Assembly: GCA_024036415.1 (NCBI GenBank)
Contig: JAMWET010001089.1
Coordinates: forward strand, 1,339,501 to 1,403,500
Direction: 5' to 3'
Origin: Prochilodus magdalenae
Lineage: Eukaryota > Chordata > Actinopteri > Characiformes > Prochilodontidae
Length of the DNA: 64,000 bases
The notes beneath the pieces were generated by a model. It saw only the letters and a program-made list of their open reading frames with translations. It was not told the origin of the DNA and did not search any database. Positions 26,198 to 37,877 of this stretch are shown piece by piece. A program made the translations under genes and the position numbers. Numbering within the stretch: position 1 is the stretch's first letter; each line of letters starts with the position of its first letter.

Positions 26198-26281
26198 CCC
26201 AAGAAGCTAAGATCTGTCAATCCAAAAGGCATGGGAGGTCGTTCCCATGCCTCTTGGGTTGACAGATCTTAGCTTCTTGGG
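26198..26281. repeat. Near-perfect hairpin, 39-bp arms
   Basis: The left arm (26198-26236) begins cccaagaagctaagatctgt. The right arm (26243-26281) is its reverse complement with two differences, around a 6-base loop. As RNA, one difference would be a G-U pair. There are no internal repeats and no TA flank typical of a transposon. It may be a foldback element, a recent palindromic rearrangement or a small-RNA precursor. Nothing in the sequence decides between them. Confidence 0.85.
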
Positions 26282-26590
26282 TTTCAGAAAAAAACTGAGT
26301 CTGATTGTGCCTTGATTGTGATCTTTTGGCATGTCCAGACTCTAAAATGGAGGGGAAAAAACAGAATAGGTGATACTTGGTTTAGTTATCATTGAAGTGT
26401 CTTAAATTGCAGCTCTGTGTTTCTTGAGGTCCACCTCATCTACGTTTGCTTTGTTCACATTTCTTTAGTGCTAAGCATTATTAATCATACTTTTATCAAT
26501 GTGATATGGCTTCCTATGATAAATGTACTGCTGAGGACTACAAGAACAGAACATGTGAGATTATTAAAATTATTGTAGCATTAGAAGCCA
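26282..26590 (+). other. Intron, no gene seen
   Basis: Short unique intronic stretch between the hairpin and the following minisatellite. No feature recognised. Confidence 0.55.
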
Positions 26591-27400
26591 TGTCTAACAT
26601 TAGAGCAGCAGTGTGCTTGTCTGAACAAGGTGTCAAATATTTAGGAGAATTAACCACATAGCTATGCAGCTGTTCACTAGTAAACCCATTGCCTATAGTA
26701 GACCCTTTGCTAATCAGGATAAACGCTTTTCTAATTAAGATAATACACGCTTTAATAATCCAAACAACCTCTTTGCTGATAGTAAACACTTTACTATTAC
26801 TGCTAATACTGTAGCTAACGCTTGGCAACACTTTTCTAGAAGTCAACACTTTGCTAATAGTGAACATTTTGCTAATCTACGTTAACCTATTGCTTAAACT
26901 AGACCCTAGTTAAGGCCATATTACCCTTATGCTACTACCAGGTATATCCAAAAAATAAACTCTTTGCTAATAGTAAACTCGTTAAAGTAAAGGTTTTGCT
27001 AATAGTAAAGGCTTTGTTGATGAAACTAAACTCTTTGCTAAGCAGGGTAAACCCTCCATTAATTTTAAAGCCTTAGCTAACTGACAAACAATAAATTATT
27101 TTCTTAAACGAAATAGACAGCTGGCTAACAGTAAATCCTTTCCGAAATGAATTAAACCGTTGGCTAACAGTAATCCCTTAACTAGCAGTAAACCCTGGCC
27201 TAAAAGTAACAGTTTGCTAAATGGAATAAACGCTTGGATAAAAGTAAACCCTTTGCTAAATGGATTAAACCCTTTGCTAAATGGATTAAACCCTTGGCTA
27301 ATAGTAAACCCTTTGCTAGACTAAATAAACATTTTGCTAAATGGAATAAACCAAGGGCTAATAGCAAATACATGACTAACAGTAAACCTTTTGGTCCAGT
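26590..27400. repeat. Degenerate minisatellite ('taaaccctttgctaa' family)
   Basis: Units of about 20-30 bp built on taaaccctttgctaa and ggctaatagtaaaccct repeat with drift over 800 bp. They are best preserved at 27230-27360, where aaatggattaaaccctttgct occurs in direct succession. The repetitive open frames on both strands (Lys-Pro-Phe-Ala-Lys-Trp-type units) only reflect the repeat. Confidence 0.85.
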
Positions 27401-30400
27401 TATGGAGTTATGTTGCTGCGGTGCTTGGCCAGATATGTGTAGCACAAACTAAAAGCTACATGTGTGTTAAAGAACCTCAAAGCATCTAAAAAGCATGGTT
27501 GTGCGAGCATTTTATAGTTCAAGGCAAAGGCAGCTTGCTATCAACTGTGAATTCCACAGTGTACCACAGAACGTGAGGTCGTCTCTGAACCAAAAATAGA
27601 TCTTGCCTCCAGGACCATGGTTCTGAACATTTGAGCAGATCCAAAAACAAAACAAACAAAACAAAAAACTACACCATTAAATGTAGAGATGTGTTCTGCA
27701 CTGACCAAATCCACTTATCCAAATACAATAGACTTGGAGAGGTCAGTGCATACAAAGAAGCCCCCAACTATGCAAAAGCAGTGTTGTACTGGGAATCACC
27801 TTTTCTCTTGTAGAGGGAGCAGATACTGAGGATAGAAATAAACGTATTTTGCTTTTACTTACTCAAGCAATTGTAGCATTAGCGGCAATACTTTTTATAA
27901 AAGGTGACTGAATAATTTCATTCTTCAAAATAAGAATTATTTAAATTATTTAACTATTGGAATGTGCAGATAACTAAACCGTAGAGTAATCGGGCGGCTG
28001 GTAGACTTAGCTGTGAGGTGAGCTTAGCTGCCAGTTGAAATCCCAGGTCTATACCTGCTTGTACTGTTCTGTTGGTGATGAGTTGAGTTAACTCCTCTAA
28101 ATGACATGTTTCTCTTGTAGGACAATAAAGCATATAACTTGGCTCAAAGCTCTTGGAAGAAAGTGGCAAAAGAGCAGATTCTAAATTCCCAATCAACCAT
28201 ATTCATTAAGCTGTGTTATGTTATTTTTTTATTGCATAACTAACTATATATAAGAGAGGGCGGGCTTCGACCTGATGTGGGGTTAAACGTGACTGGGTTT
28301 TTAAATGCATTAAAACAGTTTAAACATGCTTAGTTTTAGAGCACATTCTTGTACTTCTTAAAACCTTGTCATTTGTGAAGATTTAGAGTGATCATGTAAT
28401 TTTTTGGATCACTGGGTTATGTATGTCAGTCACACATAGGTAACATAACATATTACCACCTCACAGTCACAGCTAGCCAGGCTAAAGTACAGCCTCCATA
28501 TGACAGGATTAGTTTCAATGCAGCATTACAAGCAAGTCTTCTATTGTGAAAAAAAAAGTGGGATGCCATTTAAGTCTTCATATTTAGCTCAGTTTTTTGG
28601 AAGCTTTTGCACAGATGTAGGCGTAATGTAAACTGCAAACAGATTATAGATAGATAAACAAACAAACAAACAAATAAATAAATAAATCAAACAAAAATGA
28701 AATGAAAGATGAAACACTTTTAATAAAACTATAGACATGCATATAAACACTCCTTTTACCTTATAAACTGCTATATGTTTAGCTGCATAAATGTTTTGCT
28801 TTGTCATCACATGGACAATGGATTCAAACAGTTGAATTGAAAATCTAAGACCTGCTTTTCTGCTTTTCTGCGTTTTTCCTTTCCATTGGCTTCATTTATT
28901 TAGCTGTTTTCTCAGCTGCCTGAAAGACCATGCTGGAATTCCAGCTCTTTTCTCTGTTACAAAATGATGTCATCTTGTTACACAATCCTTTTTGCCCGCC
29001 TACTGGCCAGCCTGATAGCTCCTCACACAACTAGCTGAGAACTTAAATAGTAAAACTTACCAATTCTGGCTTGTGAAGGTGGATCAGGTCTACCAGCTTG
29101 TTCTGACTTTTGGGGTACAGTGACCAGTCAGTGCAGAATGGGCAAGTTGACCAATCGGAGACCACTGGTCTCATCTGGAGGCGGGGCTTGAAGACACAGG
29201 TGCTGCAAAGGGCATTTCAAACAGAGGGTGAATACGGATGTACAGTAAGAGAGAAGTATTGTATTGAAGCAGTACGTTTATTCCAGGAGACCCCAAAAAT
29301 CAAACTATGGATTGTGGAAATGAGTGTGTGTGGTTAATATGTGAATGCATTACTCCACACAACATGTCTGGTTACTCTGTTGTGGAGAGCTCTCTCTGTG
29401 CAGGGTCAGCAGGAAACCAAACCTGCACACTGTTCCCCCACCTATCCATTAACGGCCATGGAAACCCATTTTCTCTTCTAAAGTCTTTTTTTTTTTTTTG
29501 GTCACAGAAAAGCGGGCAGAAGAATGCGAGCTCCATGGCAACGTGATGGGGCACAGGTGGTGTGGCATGTCAGCAGGCTAAATAAAAGGCGACAGGATAG
29601 GCGATTGCACTGCTGGCCTCGAGCCCCACATTGAATCAGAGTAATCAATAGTGAGAGTAACATAGACAGATTCCTTTTCTCCCCCACATACTCGGTCCCA
29701 ATTCATTGTCTGGTAACCATCAGTGTCGTGCGGACGTGTGGAGGGTGCTACAGGGGCGCAGTGAAGGACGTGCTCTGTCCTGCCATTTTTTTCCGTTAGG
29801 CCATCATTTGCGTCCTGCATGGCAGAAGGTCAGTGAGCAGTGTCCTGGGAAAGGCCGGTCTTCGTGCCTGAGGGCTTTAAAGTTTGAGCCTCCCTAAAAA
29901 TACCCTACTTTTAATTGTTCCCTCTCCTCAGAATATCTTGCCCTCTCCACGTTTCGCGCAGGGGAAAGTTTTTCGTTGTAAAAATGTCACCGTCTAATTT
30001 TAGCACTTACGAGCTTCTCAGATGCTCCTCAAGTGACCACAATGTCAAAACGCTTGACGTCTCAATGCAGAGTTCGTGAGATTACGAGCTAATGTGGCTT
30101 TCATCAGTGACCTTGCCCTGAAAAAGCTTCATTCATTTTTAGTTTGCCATCTTTCCCCCAATTTCTTCTTAAACAACCAAAACATACATAGCATGCAACT
30201 TGCTAATGAATCTCTGTCATGTCAGTGTAAAACCAGTCAAGCTGGCGGTTTTGAAACCTTTCGACGACCATAGCTCATCACATTTCACACCAAGCAAATC
30301 ATTTTTCACAGTACAGCAAATAAAATTGCTCTGGCATGTCACATGTGCTTTTCATCTCGGACTGTGTCAAATGAGAATGATTTGCTCACGCTTGGGAACA

Positions 30401-33400
30401 GTAATGGGAACAAATGAGATCTTGCTGTCCTCTTGTGGAAGAAGATGGGACAGCACTAGGAAGCATGGGAGATGTTTTCTTATGACCGGTATTTTGTTCT
30501 ACAAGCAAACTTGAGATTGTTTTAGCATTTCAGAGCATTGAACTTTCATTTCAGGTTATTTGTCACTGAGAAAAAGGCACCAAGCTTTCACTGTTCAGTG
30601 CTATTGCATCTTTATGATCTACAAATGATCATTATCTATAAAACCTGTATCTTACAGTTTTCTTGTATTTTATTGTTTCCCATGATGTGAGGGAACTTGA
30701 TGGGGTCTTTGAAATGATGTACACTGGGTTGCCAGTTATTACCTTGTGATCAGATTTCTTGACCATTTTATCTGGTAGGATAAGAGCAATGTCCTTTAAC
30801 ATTAAAGTTAAACCGTATCTGTCTGTGACCTTTCCATGCATACATTAATGCACAGTTAGAGAGAATAAAATAGAACGGCACACAGTTTGTTACTTGTTGT
30901 GGGTAACGTCTACCACAAAATCCTGCATCAGTTTGTCATCTAGACTACAATATGTAGCACTTATATCAAATTTCTAGTCTTTATAACAATGATATTTTAA
31001 AATGAAACTGAGGTCTTTATCAATAATTTATGTTTATGGCTGTATTTTATTAAACTATGACAAACAACATGGAAGAAAATCTGAAATGTCAGTCTTGCCA
31101 ACTGAGTAACAAGTTATTGTGCTTATATTAAATACATAATGTTATTATTATGAATTTATATAACAGATTTACATCACAGTTTTAGCGTTTCCCTTTCCTG
31201 CTGTCTACACAAACCTCAAGTGACCTTTCCTGTAGAATGTGAATGCATATATCAGTACTGTCCAGTGAAAAAGAAAAAAAAAAAAAAACGACATCAAATG
31301 ACCCCAAAAGCTTCCAGATCCAGATGTCATTCCAGAATGAATTGGGCCAAAGCCATTCAGTGAAATTAGATTTGGCTCAAAGGCCAACATTTTATCTTCA
31401 GCGGCTTACCCTGAGGGTGGGGCTTCTTCTTTCAAGTTACCCTACATCTGTTGCAACACAGTTTAGCCCACCCATCAATGGAAAGGACCACAGCTGATCA
31501 GGTATTATTCTGGTGTGTGTCAGGCACAGCGTTGTCGCTGAGCCTTTACAGCACTGTGCATTGTATACTGTCCTTGTAAGTGTGCACTAAGGGGTAACGT
31601 TCCCTTCCTCACCCTTGCCCTTCTCTGATTGGTTACTACAGCCAACAGGGTGGACCTATCATGACACTGTTGTCCTTAGCTGGCAAACAGCAACAGCTCT
31701 GTGACCAGTAGTTTGCATGAAGCACACAGCAACAAGGCTGCACCTGTAGTTGCTTTGGGAACTCTGTGGCTGAGCTAATGAAAAATGCATTTTCGACAAC
31801 GTCATTTAGACCACTCAGATTTGATTCGCTGTTTGGAGGAAACTATGTTCTTGTGTCAGCTGCATGCAGATGTGGCTGTGCCACTGTACAGAGCTTATTT
31901 GGCATGAGCTCTTCAGACTAAACTGGTTCTCACCATTCGCAAATTTGACACTTGGTAGACCTCAATACGCCGTATCAGCAGATGCCCACTTTCAGAGCGC
32001 TGTCAGCAGTTTGTCAGGATTGCATAATGATAGAAAATGAGATTCATACCTGAAAAAACTCAACACTAGCTGAGAAAAAGAATGTTCTCAGCACTCTCTA
32101 GAGCTTTAATTGGGCCTGAAATGGTGGTCAGAATTTGAAATCTGCCTGAGGTTTAAATGTCAGAGCCTGACCCACATCATGATCTGACTGAAATTGACCA
32201 GAGTGTAAAACTGACTGACCAAAACTGGCCCATCCATCACCCAAACAAACCATGATAAGTGGCAAAGGACAGGAGGGATATAAATAAAAGTCAAACAATA
32301 GGTAACATTGGTGTTGCTTTCCACCGCTGGATACATTTTATTTGGTTCTTATGGAGGGCTGGACACAGCAACTGTCTGGTGATATACTGCCCCCTATTTG
32401 TTTGGTGTGTGAACATGACTTTAAACAGCTTCTCACACTATAGGCTAGCTCTCGAAGGTGGTGTTCCTGTTATAGTAACACCTTCACCTGTGTAATCCTA
32501 GAAGTCTATTTCTGTACATAGTACAGGAACATATACAAATGTCTTCTCAGGACTGTGGGCCTCGTAGACCTCGGTGCTGAGTGGGAGACTCCAGTGTATC
32601 TCTTAATAGCAGAAATTTGAAGCTATTTGATCTAACTTCATCTGTTAAAATTGTGAAGTGAGCCATGTAACCCCAGCATGAAATTTGAATTCATATTTGA
32701 GAACATAACGTCCAAACCCAACACGAGCAGTCGGGTCTTCAGACAGATATTTTAAGCTCTAGGACTTTTCTCTGTAGTAGGCCAGCATTCTACCCATTCG
32801 ACTACCAAACAGTCCCCTTCCGAATGAGTCGCTCTTTTACCTCATGAATGCTAAAGATGGGATTAGCGAAAGGCTATCTTCTTACCCAGTTGGTCATGTG
32901 AATTAGTCATCTTTTTTTTGTTGTTGTGCGATGAATATTTAGAGGAGGTAGTTTCACGATTCCCACAAACATCTGCCACAGCTCCTGCTGGACCCATGTT
33001 TACACTAGCATTGCATTGCTACAGGAGGACATGAATCTAAGCACTGCGTTTGCACTTTAGCGAAGATAAATGAACCTATTTTGTTCATATCATGTGTGTT
33101 TAATACTTCTGGCCCAGCTCCATCCACTGAAGGAATTAAGCTAACACAGAATATATGATTAAACTAGCCTCACAAAAACTGATGGTTGTTAAAGAACCAG
33201 TGTGGTGTAGTTTGGCACTTTGCAACACTTTCCCACTTCCCATTAGCATGTAAAGACCAGTATGTTGTCTAGACCTAGCCTCACAATTATCAGTGACATG
33301 CCTGATACTGATTATTCATGTCTGGCATGTGAGCGAGGATGCAGGGTGTCACATTGCCCTGGCGTCGGAGACCTGTGGCTGGTACTTAAAAGAGTGGGTG

Positions 33401-34701
33401 AAGCCGGTGACGATGAGCTAAAGTTGAAGATGAGTCTACCTGCTAGTACTGAGCTTCTCTCCTTCGAGATGGCGACTAGAAATCGATACATCTCCACAAG
33501 TGGCTCGCCTTTTGCCATCAATAAACCTATCGACATCAAAGTCAGGAGGAGATGGTAAGATCTGGATGTTGTTGGCTGCGTTTGTCCGGGTTTTTGCTGG
33601 AGGAGTTATATGAACGGACCATGAAGTTGATTACCGTTGAGTTGTCTACTTAAAGTGGAAGGATAGGCAGAAACACCTGTGGATATTTTCAGATCTGAAG
33701 CAACAGTATGGCTCAATTTTCCTCTCTCTCTCCAAGATTTAGGTGCTGCTTATCTGATGATGATAGCTTTGGTGGTCTGGAATTTCCCATTTTCTCTTCC
33801 CGTTTAAAAAAATTGTGTTTTTCATGCTTTTCCTCTTCCTTATGCAAGGGAAATGAGTATTCTGTACATAATGGACCATTTTACCGCAAGTTAGATCAAT
33901 GAAGGATAGTCCTTGACTATTGCACAGTGATGTACATTCCAGCTTACAGCCTGTATTGTGCTGTACAGTAAGACATTGATGCCATAGTGAAGACATAGTG
34001 CCTGAATCCAACAGCTCAGCCTCAGTGCAGTGAATGCAAGAATGTAATTGTTTTATCTCATCAGCTAATCACATTGGCTTTAATGGATCTGTAGCAGATC
34101 TGTATCTGTAGTGGAGCACCAATTCCGGTGCCAATCCACCTGCCAGGGAAAGAACCATGCATGAGATGAAAAGCTAAAAGCATTAGGTGAACATATGCTT
34201 GTCTTATCCATTTAAAAACACATCATTTGCCACAAGCAGCACTAGAAACCGGTAAAACACAGCATGCAAAATAAGAACCAGCATTACTGTCTTTGGGAGA
34301 TAGAAAGCAAATCATTTCTGAAAGATAAATTTGAGCAATTTTAGCAGTTTATCAAAACTGTGCAGATTGGTAGTGGAGATATAAACTCATTTAGAGGGGT
34401 TTGATGTAAAATGCACTGCACAGAACTATACGGGGATACTAAGAACCACAAATAAACATTTTATCATAATTTTAATTATCATAAGCCAGTTTCTTAGGCT
34501 TGTAAGATCAAACTGATTGTTCCTTGTTGCCATAAACATCTGATGCTAATATGATAGAAGATGTCAGCAGGCACTTTTCGGCACCACCAACACATTATAT
34601 AGCCACACCGTGTGTGTTTTAGTAGTGACAATTCTTAGTATTACACACTGATTTTAAGATGCTAGAACATTGAGATCTAACTGCTTACCATGTGGCCATA
34701 A
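27401..34701 (+). other. Intron, no gene seen
   Basis: Over 7 kb of intron with mostly unique-looking sequence. An (AAAC/AAAT) microsatellite lies at about 28658-28686 and a T run near 29489. The many open frames of 60-105 codons occur on both strands with no recognised domains. On the minus strand, 32727-32820 contains a possible tRNA-like SINE head (ggtagtcgaatgggtagaat). I do not call it because no matching body was seen. Confidence 0.55.
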
Positions 34702-34793
34702 GGCTCAGTCTTCCTGACTGCTCTTAAATTCAGGAGTGTGGCTAAAACAAGTCTCAGCCTACAGACTAAAACTGTTATCTTTTGGTAATGACA
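34702..34793. repeat. Dispersed repeat, copy 2 (partner at 5.75 kb)
   Basis: It matches the segment at 5751-5836 in order and orientation: ggctcagtcttcctgactgc, tggctaaaacaagtctcag, cctacagactaaaactgt, cttttggtaatg. Divergence and small indels indicate independent old insertions of one family. Confidence 0.6.
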
Positions 34794-36037
34794 TGAAAAC
34801 AAGGGATTATTGTATTATTTAAATATAGTTTATGTATTTAAAACCATTTCCACACTATAAGGTTCATGACCTCTCAATATAATCTGCCCTGTAAATTATG
34901 TTATATTATTTCTTATCTCAGTAAATGCTGGATTTGAACAGATCACAATACAATACAAACCGCTTTATATAGCTTTTCCCTGTGTGACTGCAGTTTGAAC
35001 ATTAGACAGTAGAATGGGCCATATATTCCTATCAGATACATTGTTTACGCTGCCCATCTAGATGCTTGAGTGGTGAGAATAACCCGGGAGCACCTGACAG
35101 CAAAATGTTTGTGAGAAACCTTGCATATGCCATGCGTAATCTCATTGCTCCATTGTGTTCACTGCAAAGCAGCTTAAGATTGGCAGGTTTGCTGGATCAG
35201 CATCTTTTTATCAGAGGCTGCCTGAGAACGAAACAAACGTATGCTGCATGGCCAAAACTCAGGGAAGAACCCTTCTTCCTTATGTGTCGAGGCTCACGTA
35301 GCCATGTGTCTAGTTTTGCCGTTTGCGTCTTTGGCCATTTATGCACATTTATGTTTGTGGTGCTGGATGGTTGCACGTCACTCTAGCCTTGACGCTCCGG
35401 CTGTTGTTTATGAGGGCAGTTAGTGGTGGTGAATGTAGGTGAAAGGCCTTGAGCTGGAGGGGTTTAGCTGCCTGCATAAGAGGAGAGACCAGAGGGCTTA
35501 ACTGAGCTCTCATGGGTCTTTGGCCAGAGCCGATTCACTTAGTGATCTACGCAAGCCCCATCACAAGGTATTACACCGGCCGCCCACACTCCTGCGGTGC
35601 AACTTAACGTCTTAGGCAAAACACCAGGCTTAGAACACAGACCATTTAGCCATAGAGGAAGTTCTAACAGTCAGACCAGACGCAAGCAGCAGCCTTGCAT
35701 ATGTCGTGCTAAGAGGCATGTGGGAAAGAAGATATAACCCTTAGGGTGCTTTCTCACCTCAGAGAGCCCTTTGAGTCTCTTGACAGCAGATCCAACGCTC
35801 CGCCCCCTATCTTGGCTTCAGATGACCTGAGTTTGAATCTCTGTGAGGCTGGCTTAGTTTCTTTGCCACTTGTTAACACAAAGCAATTCAAAAACTAAGT
35901 TGCACATAACTTGTTAAGTTGGCAGCTCTTATTTCTTATACCATCATACATGCATACATACATTATTCATACATTAGTCATTCTGAATATATTTGATGTT
36001 TATTCTTGGCATCAAGAGAGTATAAAAAATGGGAATC
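34794..36037 (+). other. Intron, no gene seen
   Basis: Intronic sequence. About 35750-35880 has a tRNA B-box-like word, gagtttgaatctctg, and could be a SINE fragment, but no A box or tail was identified. The 106-codon open frame at 35066-35386 has no recognised domain. Confidence 0.5.
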
Positions 36038-36574
36038 TACAGGGGTTGGACAATGAAACTGAAACACCTGTCATTTTAGTGTGGGAGGTCTCATGGCTAA
36101 ATTTTACCAGCCTGGTGGCCAATCTTCATTAATTGCACATTGCACCAGTAAGAGCAGAGTGTGAAGGTTCAGTTAGCAGGTAAGAGCACAGTTCTGCTCA
36201 AAATACTGCAATGCACACAACATTATGGGTGACATACCAGAGTTCAAAAGAGGACAAACTGTTGGTGCACGTCTTGCTGGAGCATCTGTGATCAAGACAG
36301 CAAGTCTTTCTGATGTATCAAGAGCCACGGTATCCAGGGTAATGTCAGCATACCACCAAGAAGGACGAACCTCCACCAGCATCACGTAGTGACCTGGCCA
36401 CTATCCTGCAAGAAGCATGGCTTAAAATCCCTCTGACCACTGTGCAGGACGCAGTATATGTCATTCCCAAGACCAACTGACGCTGTATTGGCCGCAAAAG
36501 GAGGCCCTACACCATACTAATAAATGATTGTGGTCTAAAACCAGGTGTTTCAGTTTCACTGTCCAACCCCAGTA
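36038..36574 (+). mobile_element. Tc1/mariner element, internally deleted
   Basis: The left terminal inverted repeat begins caggggttggacaatgaaac at 36040 (continuing tgaaacacctg). The right one ends ggtgtttcagtttcactgtc/caacccc near 36570. Both ends are flanked by TA (36038-36039 and 36573-36574), the target duplicated by Tc1/mariner elements. Positions 36239-36384 on the + strand encode RGQTVGARLAGASVIKTASL, SDVSRATVSRVMSAY and following residues, the N-terminal helix-turn-helix of Tc1 transposase. A frameshift interrupts the first stretch. The rest of the transposase, with the DDE catalytic core, is missing. At about 0.5 kb against the usual 1.2-1.6 kb, the copy is non-autonomous. Confidence 0.9.
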
Positions 36575-37560
36575 TCTATACAGATCTGCATAGATGACAA
36601 CACTTTTAGTGTTGTAAATTTCATGCAACTAAAAACCATTTTCATCATTTAAAGCCACTCTAAGGATATGCATATTTGTTTATGAGGGCTTCATATTCTA
36701 TTTTAAACCATTTTCCATATACTCACCCTGATGTCCCAAGTTTTGCTTTTTTTAGTTCTGTGCTAATGATTAGCAATGAGGCTAAAAATGCTAATAAACA
36801 CTAGAAGTTTAAAATCACTCATTTAAACTTTTAGCTAAAAGCTTCAGGCAGCCACATTACTACTCCATGTCATGGACGCCACACAGACATAGAGGCCCTA
36901 GTTTGCATTAGAAATTTCTCTCTGCTCTGTGTATTAATGAATATCTTTGTAATAAGGTGTCAACATTAAAAGTTCTTTACGAATAGAAACCACAGAAAGT
37001 GTGACCAGATCCTGCACCCATATGCCTGCACAACATGCTCATGGAAAGGAGTCTGAATTGCCAGCTCCAGTGGGTGCCTGTTGCATTCCGAGTTGCTGTA
37101 AAGTTTGTTTTATTTTTCTAGCTCACAATGAGTCTTACTGCTTTCTAGGCTGTACAACCTTAACAAAGATCTGAATGGCTAGAGCCAGTTGAGACAACGG
37201 GAATGATTTGGGTGACTATTGACTTGAGAGATTTGTAGAACTCAACTAAAGAGCAAAATTGGACAGATAGTAAATCATAGCTGATGGACTAGGCTAACTT
37301 CGAACCATTCCAACGGTTCCTATTAGACCGCTAACTGAATAAACCGCAGTTATGCGTTCACATGTCACTGTCCATTAAATAGCAGAATAGCAATAAAGCA
37401 CTAAAACATCTATCCCTAGACTAAGCCTTTTGGGCTACGTCATTAGCCATGGTTCGCGGGAGTGAAAGTGGCTTTGTACATCTGTCTACTTGAGCGAGTG
37501 CAAGAAAGGATAGAGAGACTGACTCAGAGGCGTCAGCGGGAAGGGAGAGGGAGGCCCTGA
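36575..37560 (+). other. Intron upstream of the D8-like exon
   Basis: Intronic sequence, becoming GC- and purine-rich after about 37.45 kb as the D8-like promoter region is approached. No gene recognised. Confidence 0.5.
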
Positions 37561-37782
37561 GCTGAGAGAAGCCCAAGGCTGAACTCTGTGTCCCAGAGGC
37601 CTAATACGATTAAGGGGAGAAAAGCAGGGTGGGTAAATGGAGGGCAGAGGGAGTGGAGTGGGCCGTTACTCTATGCAAATGGGGGTGGGGAGGGCCAAGC
37701 ACTGCACAGTCCAGGAAGCAGCCGGCGCAGTACGAGGCTCAAACTCTGCTCCTGCCACAGGAAATACGGTGCCCCAGTGGTC
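37561..37782 (+). promoter_or_regulatory. pde4d: Leader/promoter region of the PDE4D8-like exon, with octamer motif
   Basis: GC- and purine-rich sequence with a perfect octamer ATGCAAAT at 37673-37680, the POU/Oct factor motif. An acceptor-like ctctgctcctgccacag ends at 37760. The ATG-containing exon could therefore start at 37761, preceded by a separate noncoding first exon, or the whole segment could be one leader. The frame of the D8-like start is open upstream to an ATG at 37588, so no in-frame stop marks the start. Homology to the mammalian isoform favours the ATG at 37783. Confidence 0.4.
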
Positions 37783-37877
37783 ATGGATTGCCACAGGGAC
37801 CCCACCGGCAACTTTATAGCCCCTAGCCACGTTGTATCCAAAGGCATGAAGAGAAAGCGGCTGCTCCGATCCTACAG
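37783..37877 (+). CDS. pde4d: pde4d alternative first coding exon, PDE4D8-like
   Basis: The exon encodes 31 residues beginning MDCHRDPTGNFIAPSH and ending MKRKRLLRSY, plus two bases (AG) that make AGC (Ser) with the shared exon. The mammalian PDE4D8 N-terminus, as I recall it, begins MAFVWDPLG and ends SKSYS before FDV. The spacing Met-x4-Asp-Pro-x-Gly, an internal Pro-Ser, a basic C-terminal part and the final Ser-Tyr-Ser are shared, but most other residues differ. The ATG has a strong context (G at -3, G at +4). The donor GTACTG is weak, although AG precedes it. Its phase and position between the D3 and D9 exons support the call. Weak overall identity is why confidence is lower than for the other exons. 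Confidence 0.75.

Noticed and set aside
27234..27452. Repetitive open frame with Lys-Pro-Phe-Ala-Lys-Trp units, and its antisense counterpart
   Set aside because: Both follow the degenerate minisatellite; repeat units without stops produce open frames on either strand.
37588..37782. 65-codon upstream extension of the D8-like frame
   Set aside because: It is open but G-rich and unlike any PDE4D N-terminus; the ATG at 37783 matches the position of the mammalian start. Kept only as a note in the leader entry.
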